Part shown: one piece after another, positions 45,126 through 53,855 of the stretch
How positions within the stretch are numbered: position 1 is the stretch's first letter
How the letters are laid out: each line of letters opens with the position of its first letter
Source: GCA-2746605 sp963710615
GTDB lineage: Bacteria; Bacteroidota; Ignavibacteria; Ignavibacteriales; Melioribacteraceae
Direction of reading: 5' to 3'
Assembly: GCA_963710615.1 (NCBI GenBank)
Contig: CAVQBF010000008.1
Span: 496,001-560,000, forward strand
Length of the DNA stretch: 64,000 bases
Position numbers and translations under genes: made by a program
Notes under the pieces: generated by a model
What the model was told of the DNA's origin: nothing
Databases searched by the model: none
The model's input: only the letters and a program-made list of their open reading frames with translations

Positions 45126-45140
45126 GGATCATCTTCTTTT
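45105..45140 (+). terminator. Terminator overlapping the end of the BACON gene
   Basis: AAGATGATCCTT (45105-45116) pairs perfectly with AAGGATCATCTT (45124-45135) around a seven-base loop, followed by CTTTT. The left arm encodes the last residues (KKMILLK) and the stop TAA is at the edge of the loop, so the terminator is built into the coding sequence. Confidence 0.8.
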
Positions 45141-45276
45141 GTTATTATCAACAATATGCGGATTTACTGAAAAATATCAAATAACGTAAAGAATAAATTT
45201 AGGTACCTACTTATCTATTCTTCTTTAGACTCCTAATGAATCTATAAATTCATACTTTAATTATTGTTTTAGATAA

Positions 45277-45300
45277 AATGTTTTACACTCCTAAAACATT
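45277..45300. promoter_or_regulatory. 9-bp inverted repeat upstream of FG-GAP copy B
   Basis: AATGTTTTA (45277-45285) and TAAAACATT (45292-45300) are perfect complements with a six-base spacer, 52 bases before the start of copy B. Nothing similar precedes copy A. It could be an operator, or a leader hairpin. The arms are AT-rich, so this is tentative. Confidence 0.35.
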
Positions 45301-45326
45301 CAATTAGTTGGAAATTATATCTTAAA

Positions 45327-46779
45327 TTCAAGAAAGTTAGAAAGGGTTAGAATGCGAGAAAGGTTTATTATCAATAATTCAATTACAATTATTTTCTTGA
45401 TGTTATTGACCACCTTCTTAAAGGCTCAAGTAGTCATAACAGATATCACTACAACAAATCTAAATGGTGATTCCTTCAATGATGGCAAATATGGGGGTCA
45501 TGGTATTATGTTTGCTGATGTTGATGGTGATAATGATCCAGACATGTATATTACTATGAATAACAGCACTCCAATGGCTGATCAGTTTTTTGAAAATAAC
45601 GGTTCCGGTGTTTTTACTGAAAAAGGTGTGCAAAGAGGTATTGATAACTTTGATTCAAAAGGTAGTCATGGATGGGTTTGGGCTGATTTAGATAATGACG
45701 GTGATTTTGATGGGTGGAATGGTTCTTATACCCAAAACATTCCATATATGAACAAAAATGATCAACCCGGTTATTTTGAAAATAAATTCTCAACAAGTGG
45801 AATTGATAATATAGAATTGGGAACAAGGGGCGTTGCTGCATTTGACTATGATAATGATGGTGACTTAGATTTATTTGCAAATAACTGGTATGCACGAAAT
45901 ACATTAGAACAAAATGAGTTTTACAGAAACAATGGTGATTTTACATTTACAAGAATTGATAATGGCTTAACTAATGCTAAGGGTGATCAAGGTGTCTGTG
46001 ATGGAGATTTTGATAATGATGGAGATATCGACCTTTTACTTTCTGTTTTTGAGGGTAATGTGGATGGAAGATGTGTACAGATAATGGAAAATGTTGATGG
46101 TCAATTTGTTAATTTGGAAAATAGTGGGCTAACGTTATGTAATGGAAGCTATGATGGAGTAACATTTTGGGATATGAATAATGATGGTTGGTTGGATGTT
46201 GTCAGTGGAGAGAAAATATTCATCAATAATGGTAATAAAACATTTAGTGAATTATTAAATGTCCCGGCTGGCATGAGAATTATGAGAGGCATTGCTGATC
46301 TTAATAATGATGGATTTTGGGATTTAATCACACCGGGAAGCAACACTATTTATATGAACAACGGTAATCTCACATTTAGTACAGTTACATATAGCCCTGG
46401 AACGATAAATGATCCAAGATGTGTATCTTTTGCTGATATTGATGGGGATGGGGATGTAGACTTTGCCTTAGGACAGAAAGCTGCGTTTAACAGACTTTAC
46501 AGAAATGATTATAATGGAGTAAATAAATCATTATTCATAAAACTAAAGTCTGCTGATAATCAAATTGGGGCATTTGGAGCTAAAGTATTTATTTACTCAG
46601 AAAATGGTGATACATTACTCAATTACAGACAAGCGCATAGTAATCAAGGTTATTTATCACAAGATGATCCTACTCTTCATTTTGGTTGTGGTCTCAGAGA
46701 CAATGTCCTTGTCAAGGTTATTTTCTTAAACGGTCAGTCTAGAGAATTTGTAACAAACACTAACAAAACTATTGCAATT
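45327..46779 (+). repeat. Long direct repeat, copy B (FG-GAP 5' region)
   Basis: This partner of the copy at 40474-41927 is 1453 bases long, one base shorter because it lacks the extra G. Its downstream sequence is unrelated to that of copy A. Of about 15 substitutions I counted roughly ten silent and five replacements (S/T, F/Y, I/V, D/N, A/T). Confidence 0.92.
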
Positions 46780-47166
46780 CCTCCAGCTTCAATTAGCATT
46801 AAATTATTTTTGGAAGGGAATTATTCCAATAACAGTTTAAAAGCATATAAAGGAAATAACTTACCCTTAACTCAACCATATAATGTAAGTCCATGGAATT
46901 ATTTGGGAAAGGAATCTATTGATAATAGTATTTTATCTAATTTTGAAATTATTGATTGGGTATTATTAGAATTAAGAAAAGAGAATACTTCAGTAAGCAA
47001 CATATTGGCAAGAAAGTCAGCACTACTAACAAGTAACGGAATGGTACTAAGTATTGATGGCTCGCCAATTATTAATTTTTGGGGTACACCACCAGGTATG
47101 TATTATTTAATAATACACCATAGAAATCATCTGCCTATAATGAGTTCTGTGCCAATTAATTTTTGA
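45352..47166 (+). CDS. Secreted FG-GAP/ASPIC protein, copy B, with an exchanged C-terminus and no sorting domain
   Basis: This 604 aa protein is intact. The first ~475 residues equal copy A: signal peptide, FG-GAP repeats and ASPIC/UnbV. From the NKTIAI junction onward it differs: LFLEGNYSNNSLKAYKG, PYNVSPWNYLG and YYLIIHHRNHLPIMS. That tail is similar to a module I know from Bacteroidota surface proteins, in which more sequence normally follows before a sorting domain. Here it stops at SSVPINF, so there is no T9SS domain. The protein may therefore be periplasmic, exported by another route, or be the truncated remains of a recombination product. A bidirectional terminator lies just beyond. 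Confidence 0.82.
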   Translation: MRERFIINNSITIIFLMLLTTFLKAQVVITDITTTNLNGDSFNDGKYGGHGIMFADVDGDNDPDMYITMNNSTPMADQFFENNGSGVFTEKGVQRGIDNFDSKGSHGWVWADLDNDGDFDGWNGSYTQNIPYMNKNDQPGYFENKFSTSGIDNIELGTRGVAAFDYDNDGDLDLFANNWYARNTLEQNEFYRNNGDFTFTRIDNGLTNAKGDQGVCDGDFDNDGDIDLLLSVFEGNVDGRCVQIMENVDGQFVNLENSGLTLCNGSYDGVTFWDMNNDGWLDVVSGEKIFINNGNKTFSELLNVPAGMRIMRGIADLNNDGFWDLITPGSNTIYMNNGNLTFSTVTYSPGTINDPRCVSFADIDGDGDVDFALGQKAAFNRLYRNDYNGVNKSLFIKLKSADNQIGAFGAKVFIYSENGDTLLNYRQAHSNQGYLSQDDPTLHFGCGLRDNVLVKVIFLNGQSREFVTNTNKTIAIPPASISIKLFLEGNYSNNSLKAYKGNNLPLTQPYNVSPWNYLGKESIDNSILSNFEIIDWVLLELRKENTSVSNILARKSALLTSNGMVLSIDGSPIINFWGTPPGMYYLIIHHRNHLPIMSSVPINF

Positions 47167-47197
47167 TAATTCAATATTATGTTCTTTTTTAAAATTA

Positions 47198-47232
47198 TAA
47201 AAAAAATGCCCGACATATTTTGCCGGGCATTA
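47198..47232. terminator. Bidirectional terminator between convergent genes
   Basis: AATGCCCG (47205-47212) pairs with CGGGCATT (47224-47231) around an 11-base loop. Preceding A's supply a T run for the minus strand, and weaker T's follow on the plus strand. It sits between the end of FG-GAP copy B and the end of the gene on the minus strand. Confidence 0.8.
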
Positions 47233-47255
47233 TTATTTAAGTTATTAAAATTAGA

Positions 47256-50200
47256 TTATTTAAGGAGAACTAATTTCTTGCTGTCTTTAAAATGCTTGCC
47301 ACTTACTCCTTCAACAATGAGTGAATAAACATATATTCCTGAGGTTAATTCGCTAGCATCAAATGTAATACTGTGTCTGCCTGCATTATAATCATTTTGC
47401 ACCAAAGTCAAGATATCTTGTCCAAGTAAATTAAACACTTTTAATTTAACCTTAGCTGGTTCAACCAAATTAAATGAAATAGTTGTAGAAGGGTTAAATG
47501 GATTTGGATAATTTTGTAACAAAGCAAACTCCTTAGGAATTTCATTCTCTTTTTCAACACTCACTAGAACATCTGTACTAGCTTCATTACTGGCTGTTGA
47601 TAAAGTTTCATCATTATATCCAAATATTCTATAAGTATAAGTACCAACGGCACCTATTGTTGAGTCAGTATATGTTGTGACATCCATTGCAACTGTATCT
47701 ATAGTCATAAACTCAGAGCCACCAGTGTCATATTTTCTTTCGATTATAAAACCATATTCATTAAACGCGTTGTCAATCCAATTTAATACTGGGTAAATAT
47801 TCTCCGTATCTAATTCTGCCGTTAAATTAGAGGGAGCATTAATAAATGAAGCTTTACTCCTAATAACAAGCACATTTGAGTATCCAGAATTACTGTTTGC
47901 ATTATAGGCAAAAACACGATAATTATAAAGCACTCCTTCATCGACTGAATCATCAACGTAAACTAAGACGTTTGAGGCAACTGAATCAATTAATGAGAAC
48001 ACAACTGGATCTCCAGTCCCACGTTCTATTTTAAAGCCAGGAGCCAGTGCAGAACTATCAGTCCAAATTAATGTAACTTTACCTAATTCATTTGCTTGAC
48101 CAACTAACGAAGAGGGTGCTTTTAATAAAGCAGCAACAGTATCTATATTACTGTAATCAGAATATACATCAGCAACAGAATTATAAGCTCTGCATCTGTA
48201 GTAATAAATATTTCCTTCCTCAACATCGACATCAGTATAGTTTACGACATTACTTCCAAGTGTTGCTATTTCCTGCCATAAAACCGGGTTTCCTTCCCCT
48301 TTTTCAACCAAATAAGTATCCTCTTTGCTAGTATTATCATCCCAAGTTAACTCAATTTCACCAAAATTTTGGGCAGTTGCAGATAGATTTGTTGGATTAG
48401 GAATATCTGTAATTCCAAAAGGACCAAACTCATAATTGTAAACAATTTCTTCTTCATAAAGCCGTCTATCAAAAATTGCAATATAATTTAGAGTACCCAA
48501 CCATGGAGAAGAACCATCAAGTTCAGTTCCTAATCCAAGCTGGAAGGCATCTGACCAATTAGAAAAATCACCGCCCATTGCAACTCTTTTTTGTTCTATT
48601 CCATTTACATAGAGTATTCCAATGGCATCAGATCTGAATACAAAAACTACATGCTGCAATTCATTTTTCAAAGCATCAGTGCTTGTCAATACTTGTATAC
48701 CGTCATTGCCATTTGTTGAAGTTCGGAACTTACCTTGATATTCATCACCGATTTGAGCAAGACTGAAATTTACTGATGAGGAATTTTCTGAATAAGTAAG
48801 AATTCTTGCCGGACCAGTTTGACTAGTATTTGCAGGTTTAATCCATGCTTCAATTGTAATTTGATTTGTTGCTGTAACAGCTGAGTGAATTTTTTCTGCA
48901 GTCCCATTTGAAATTATTTGAGCTGGAGAGTTGATTTCTAAGCCACTGGGACCCCAACTTATGGCCTCTGTATTGTTAATTACAAGATTTAGCGGAGTGC
49001 CGGCACCAGAAATATCATAAACTAAACTTCCTCCCTCTTCTTGAAATGTATAGCTTGCAACTATTCCAGTAATAATCCTATTGGTTGGAATTAGTACTGT
49101 TAAAGTTACAGTATTAGTTTCAACGGAACCGTCAGGAGTAGTTACAACACAACTATATTGTGAACCATCATCTTTTGTTCTAGCATCAAAAGTAAGTGTT
49201 GAACTGGTTTCACCACCAATATTCACGCCATCTTTCTTCCATTGATATGAAATTGGCCCTCTCCCAATAGCTTCGACAGAATACGTAACTGGCTTGCCAA
49301 TATATGCAGACTTATTTGTCGGTTGCTTTATAATATAGGGGAAATTATCAGCATCTGCACCAAATGAATAATTTTGAGAAACTTCCGCACTGGATAAAGA
49401 TCTGCTATAAATAGCTGTCAAGTAGTATGTTCCTTCCCAAAAAAGATTATTTTGAACCTCGCTTGCTAGATATAAATAATAATTATTAGCCCAATTTGCA
49501 AATGTTCCATTTACTTGTCCACTTTTTACATTTACGCCATTAATATAAATTTTAACATTGCCATTTATATCCCTTGTGTAAACAAAATGCGTAAGTTGTT
49601 GAGAATTACCGGATGTCTCGACAGGAGGATTACCATTTAACGTAGTGGAATCGGTTCTCAATTGTGTATAATAACTATTACCATACTGCATTAATGCAAT
49701 ATTTCTTTCATGAATATCTGCATTCGAAATAGTTAGAATACGTGCATAAACACTTCTTTGGGTCATATTGCTTGGCAATAACCAAGCTTCCAAAGTTATT
49801 TCATTTGAAGCAATACACGCACTAGAAATTTTAGAAGCAACTTCAGCTGATTTAATCCTCACCTCAGATTTAACATTAAGACCTTTTGAAGTCCAAGCTA
49901 CGCTTGAAGGATTATTGATTGTCAAATCTAGCGGAGTGCCTACGCCTGAAACATCACTTACCGTTGTACCGCTTCCTTCTTTAAAGTCATACAATACTTG
50001 CAATGAGTTTGTGACTCTTTCATTGGGTACGGAAACATTTAAAATTGCTTCATCGCTGTCCACTGTACCGGTAGCATTAGTAACTTTACAAAGGAATGTT
50101 GTCCCATCAGCGTCAATGTCATCAATAACCGGAGTAACATAAGTAGATTGTGTAGCTCCTGGAATTGAAACGTTATTCGCAAACCATTGATAAGTTAGTC

Positions 50201-50639
50201 CAACACTACTTGTAGCAGAAATAGAAAAGGTTGCAGATTCCCCTAAGTTAATGGATTGGTTCGACGGCTGAGAAGTAATTACAGGTAGTCCTGGATTTAC
50301 GGTTAAAATGGCATAGTCAGATGTTACGGATCCGGAATCATTACTGACTATACATCGATACCAGTAGTTATTCATCGAATATTCTACTGAACCAATAATC
50401 AAAGATGAATTATTCTCCCCAGCAATATTTAAAAAATCATTCACATTTTGTGTAATTGAACGCTGCCATTGAAAGCTATAAGGTTCAGTACCCGAAGTAA
50501 CCGATACAGAAAATGTTGCTGTATTGCCTTCTGTAACAGTTTGGTTGGCGGGGTCTGTAATAATAGGTGCTTGGGCCAAAGCATTATTAAAAACTGACCA
50601 AGCTAACAATAAGACTAAAATAAAATATTTGTTTTTCAC
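47256..50639 (-). CDS. T9SS-exported Ig/LamG/FN3 multidomain protein
   Basis: This 1127 aa surface protein has a signal peptide ending ALAQ, two Ig-like domains (about 24-205, with YSFQWQRS), a LamG/concanavalin-like domain (210-425, LQVLYDFKEGSGT), a third Ig-like domain, a second LamG (520-740), three FN3 domains (745-1025), and a T9SS type A sorting domain with NYPNPFNPSTT and SGIYVYSL. No enzyme signature is visible, so it is likely a structural or adhesive, glycan-binding protein. The LamG/Ig order is shared with the SGNH hydrolase upstream on the same strand, so the two are related by domain shuffling. The 50640-50884 gap shows nothing else I can support. Confidence 0.85.
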   Translation of the reverse strand: MKNKYFILVLLLAWSVFNNALAQAPIITDPANQTVTEGNTATFSVSVTSGTEPYSFQWQRSITQNVNDFLNIAGENNSSLIIGSVEYSMNNYWYRCIVSNDSGSVTSDYAILTVNPGLPVITSQPSNQSINLGESATFSISATSSVGLTYQWFANNVSIPGATQSTYVTPVIDDIDADGTTFLCKVTNATGTVDSDEAILNVSVPNERVTNSLQVLYDFKEGSGTTVSDVSGVGTPLDLTINNPSSVAWTSKGLNVKSEVRIKSAEVASKISSACIASNEITLEAWLLPSNMTQRSVYARILTISNADIHERNIALMQYGNSYYTQLRTDSTTLNGNPPVETSGNSQQLTHFVYTRDINGNVKIYINGVNVKSGQVNGTFANWANNYYLYLASEVQNNLFWEGTYYLTAIYSRSLSSAEVSQNYSFGADADNFPYIIKQPTNKSAYIGKPVTYSVEAIGRGPISYQWKKDGVNIGGETSSTLTFDARTKDDGSQYSCVVTTPDGSVETNTVTLTVLIPTNRIITGIVASYTFQEEGGSLVYDISGAGTPLNLVINNTEAISWGPSGLEINSPAQIISNGTAEKIHSAVTATNQITIEAWIKPANTSQTGPARILTYSENSSSVNFSLAQIGDEYQGKFRTSTNGNDGIQVLTSTDALKNELQHVVFVFRSDAIGILYVNGIEQKRVAMGGDFSNWSDAFQLGLGTELDGSSPWLGTLNYIAIFDRRLYEEEIVYNYEFGPFGITDIPNPTNLSATAQNFGEIELTWDDNTSKEDTYLVEKGEGNPVLWQEIATLGSNVVNYTDVDVEEGNIYYYRCRAYNSVADVYSDYSNIDTVAALLKAPSSLVGQANELGKVTLIWTDSSALAPGFKIERGTGDPVVFSLIDSVASNVLVYVDDSVDEGVLYNYRVFAYNANSNSGYSNVLVIRSKASFINAPSNLTAELDTENIYPVLNWIDNAFNEYGFIIERKYDTGGSEFMTIDTVAMDVTTYTDSTIGAVGTYTYRIFGYNDETLSTASNEASTDVLVSVEKENEIPKEFALLQNYPNPFNPSTTISFNLVEPAKVKLKVFNLLGQDILTLVQNDYNAGRHSITFDASELTSGIYVYSLIVEGVSGKHFKDSKKLVLLK

Positions 50640-50884
50640 TTAACTCTCTCCTAAGATTTGATTTTGAATTATTTTAATTATCAACTTTATATAATAATAT
50701 ATTTATAAAATGGAATTTGCTAACAAATTAAGACAAAAATCTTACATTTAATTTTTTTCCAGGTTTTAATATGGAAATATTTTCAAATTTAATCATTGTA
50801 TAAATTTATCTACTTGTTTTAATTCATTTTTATAATCGAAATAACTTGGAATCGTTTAAACTGTTTTAAATGGTAAATTCATCT

Positions 50885-53812
50885 TTATTTCATTAGAATC
50901 AGTTTATTAACCTTCCTAAATGATACTTTATTATGAATCCCAAGTCCTTCGAGTACACAAAAATATACTCCAGAATTTAAATTTGAGCCATTAAAATTAA
51001 TTTTATAATAGCCAGACGTTTGCTTTTCATTTACCAATGAGACAACTTTTTCACCAATAGAATTAAAAATCGTTAATTTGACTTCGGAAAATTGCGGAAG
51101 TTCATACTCAATTGTTGTTTTGGGATTGAACGGGTTTGGATAATTTTGACTAAGCAAGTAATCATTTGGTACAACATTCTTAACTTCTTCACTACTAACA
51201 ACATTTAAGCTGAATTCGTTGCTAAAGTTAGAAGTAGTATCAATAGTAAAAGCAAAAACTCTATATTTGAATGGAGTAAAATATTTAGGAGAAGTATCCA
51301 AATAATTTTGTATATCAGTACTTACAGATGATAGAAACCTATAATTAGAATCTGGATGATCTGGTTTACCTTGTATTATATATCCTGATTCATTCTGTGA
51401 TACATCTGTCCAGTTAAGCTCAACATAACCATCACCATTCACCGTGCCATTTAAATCAACAGGGTTAGGTAAACTTGTGGTCTTATTAGTAATATTAGAA
51501 ATAAAACTTTCACCAGATGAACTAAACGCTGAGACAACATATGAATACTTTTTCCCCTCTAAAAGGGTGTTATCAGTGAAGCTTTTTACGTTTTCATCCA
51601 ATAAACTTATGATTAAAAATTTTGAATCACTTCCATTTTTTCTTCTTAAAATAAATCCATCTTCATTATCAGAATTATCATTCCAAGATAATTCTATATT
51701 TTTATCACCGGTTATGTTTGAAATTAAACTATCAGGTGGTTCTACGTCAAATGTCAAGCCATCAACTCGTTTAGAATAATTATGAACTATTTCATTTTTG
51801 CTTAATTCTCTGTTGTATATACCTACCAAATAATATCGTCCAATCCAACTCTGATCCAAATTTAATTCATTACCAATTCCAAATAAATAAGTTGAATCCC
51901 AATTAGCAAAGGTTCCTTCAATATTTTTCATGGTATCCAATATCCCATTAAAATACATTTTTACAGAACTGTTAGATACAGTAAATGTTAAGTGAATCAA
52001 TTCTTTTGATAAAGCTTTAGTTTTTGAAAAAAGTGATGGTTCTCCATAGTCATTAGTCTCTGTTGTCCTAACCCTAATCTCATAATTATCTGAATTTTGA
52101 AGTAAGGAAAAGTTATTTCCCGTGTTATTAGAAAATGTAATGATTTTCGATTCGGAAGTATCACTTATATATTTTGTATTTATCCAAGCCTCAATAGTAA
52201 ACTCATTATTGTCAATAATTGAATTGTATAATCTTGATGGAGGGATTTCAGAATTAATTAGGGAGCTATCTTTAATTTCTAAAGCTTTTGGAGTCCATAT
52301 TATTTTATTTGATTTATAAATCTTTAAATTCTGAGGTTCACCATTTCCTGACTGATCAAAAATTACACTCCCTGATCCTTCATTAAAATTATACAACACT
52401 TGAAGACCATTTGTAACTCGACTGTTTATTCCAGTAACAAATAAGTCTGCACTTTCAGACTCAACCATCCCCGCATAATTTGATACTTCACAACTATAAA
52501 CCGTTCCATTCTCTGTAGGACTAACATTTTCAACTACCAAAACTGAATCTGTTGCCCCTTCAATTTCTTGATTATTCTTTTTCCATTGAAAACTTAATGG
52601 CAATGTGCCAGAAACAGAAATTGAATATCTTGCAGTATCTCCTTCAATTAATGACAAAGTTTCTGGCTGATTAGTGATAATTGGCGGATCACCCAAAAAA
52701 GATTTTAGTGAATCAAACCAAACTTGTGCCATTTTACTATATCCTTTATCATTCGGATGAACTTCGTCATTCATATCTCCTGGGGAACCATTCGGATCAG
52801 GACTAATTGAATAACTGAAACCGGGAATGTTTTCCATATCAACTATTACTATTTTATCAGGATATGCACTATTCAAAGGATTTGTTACTCTATCTAAAGC
52901 CATGCTTACGACATTATCATTAAAATCATTTACATATGTTCTATTAGGAACGCGATTTATTATGCGAGCAAGAAAGACTGTTACTTCTCTACTTTGAGTA
53001 TTTTCAAATTTATCGATCTCATCTAAAATATTTTTTACATCATCTGCACTTGTCCCCCCGGACAAATCATTTCCATTTGTACCTATATGTAACAAAATAA
53101 TATCCGGCTGATATGTATTTAAATAAGCCCCTTCGGTAATGGTATCATTTATACCATAAAATGGCTGTATACGAATACCAGTTGATAAAAGAGTAAACAA
53201 CTGATCATCACGTATCCCAGGAAATCCTGCATTTGCATCATACTCAACTTCAGGTGAGAAGAAATTACTACCTGCATGCTCACTTCCAATAAACTCAAAG
53301 TTATACCCATTCTGTTTCAATAGATTATATAACGGGTATCGATAACCAATTTTATCTTCTACGACTCGAAAATCATTTCTTCTATTATCAAAAGTAATCG
53401 AATTACCTAAGGGCAAAATTTTAAAATTATTTCCCTCAAGATTCTGTTGAGAATAGTTTTTATTTAAAGAGAATGAAATTGAAGAATAATTATCCGAAAT
53501 ATCATAAATATTTGGATCAAAACTTGATTCTATTTTAATCTTTAGAGTATTTGTTGATGTACTAGGACTTCTCCAGCTATAACTGCCTAATTGACTATCG
53601 ATATTTTCTACTATTTTTATCCAATCATTGTTTGGAGAAATACTGTAAAAAATAGATACTCTTTCTAAATTTACAGCATTCCAACTTATTGAATATTGTA
53701 AATTTTGTTTTAGAACTTCCCCTCCGTTTGGAGAAATTACCTGTATTTGTTTATTTTGCGCAAATACAGCCACTGTAAAAGCAAAAATATTTAGTAATAT
53801 TTTAAATTTCAT
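50885..53812 (-). CDS. T9SS-exported SGNH/GDSL hydrolase with Ig, LamG and FN3 domains
   Basis: This 975 aa secreted esterase-type enzyme has: a signal peptide ending VFAQ; a Kre9-like beta module (20-118) similar to the repeats of the 37727 gene; an SGNH hydrolase domain (130-375); an Ig-like domain; a LamG domain; two FN3 domains; and a T9SS sorting domain with NYPNPFNPKTT. The hydrolase residues can be read: Ser138 in LGNSIT, Asn246 in HIGTNGND, Asp349 and His352 in NDEVHPND. These match blocks I, III and V of the family, and SGNH enzymes of this type remove acetyl groups from polysaccharides. The gene is next to a polysaccharide-synthesis locus, so an acetyl- or acylated glycan substrate is an attractive inference. 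Confidence 0.87.
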   Translation of the reverse strand: MKFKILLNIFAFTVAVFAQNKQIQVISPNGGEVLKQNLQYSISWNAVNLERVSIFYSISPNNDWIKIVENIDSQLGSYSWRSPSTSTNTLKIKIESSFDPNIYDISDNYSSISFSLNKNYSQQNLEGNNFKILPLGNSITFDNRRNDFRVVEDKIGYRYPLYNLLKQNGYNFEFIGSEHAGSNFFSPEVEYDANAGFPGIRDDQLFTLLSTGIRIQPFYGINDTITEGAYLNTYQPDIILLHIGTNGNDLSGGTSADDVKNILDEIDKFENTQSREVTVFLARIINRVPNRTYVNDFNDNVVSMALDRVTNPLNSAYPDKIVIVDMENIPGFSYSISPDPNGSPGDMNDEVHPNDKGYSKMAQVWFDSLKSFLGDPPIITNQPETLSLIEGDTARYSISVSGTLPLSFQWKKNNQEIEGATDSVLVVENVSPTENGTVYSCEVSNYAGMVESESADLFVTGINSRVTNGLQVLYNFNEGSGSVIFDQSGNGEPQNLKIYKSNKIIWTPKALEIKDSSLINSEIPPSRLYNSIIDNNEFTIEAWINTKYISDTSESKIITFSNNTGNNFSLLQNSDNYEIRVRTTETNDYGEPSLFSKTKALSKELIHLTFTVSNSSVKMYFNGILDTMKNIEGTFANWDSTYLFGIGNELNLDQSWIGRYYLVGIYNRELSKNEIVHNYSKRVDGLTFDVEPPDSLISNITGDKNIELSWNDNSDNEDGFILRRKNGSDSKFLIISLLDENVKSFTDNTLLEGKKYSYVVSAFSSSGESFISNITNKTTSLPNPVDLNGTVNGDGYVELNWTDVSQNESGYIIQGKPDHPDSNYRFLSSVSTDIQNYLDTSPKYFTPFKYRVFAFTIDTTSNFSNEFSLNVVSSEEVKNVVPNDYLLSQNYPNPFNPKTTIEYELPQFSEVKLTIFNSIGEKVVSLVNEKQTSGYYKINFNGSNLNSGVYFCVLEGLGIHNKVSFRKVNKLILMK

Positions 53813-53855
53813 AATAATTTTTTATTTCAATAAAATTGAATTTTGGAATCTGGCT

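Noticed and set aside
45614..45904. Minus-strand 96-codon frame opposite FG-GAP copy B, also present opposite copy A
   Set aside because: Its recurrence is explained by the duplication of the coding strand. The translation is His/Gln/Tyr-rich, the mirror of Asp/Asn-rich calcium-loop codons, with no independent support.
40474..46779. Duplicated segment considered as a composite transposon or insertion sequence
   Set aside because: No transposase, no terminal inverted repeats and no short target duplications are visible at the ends; it carries only coding sequence and 25 bases upstream.
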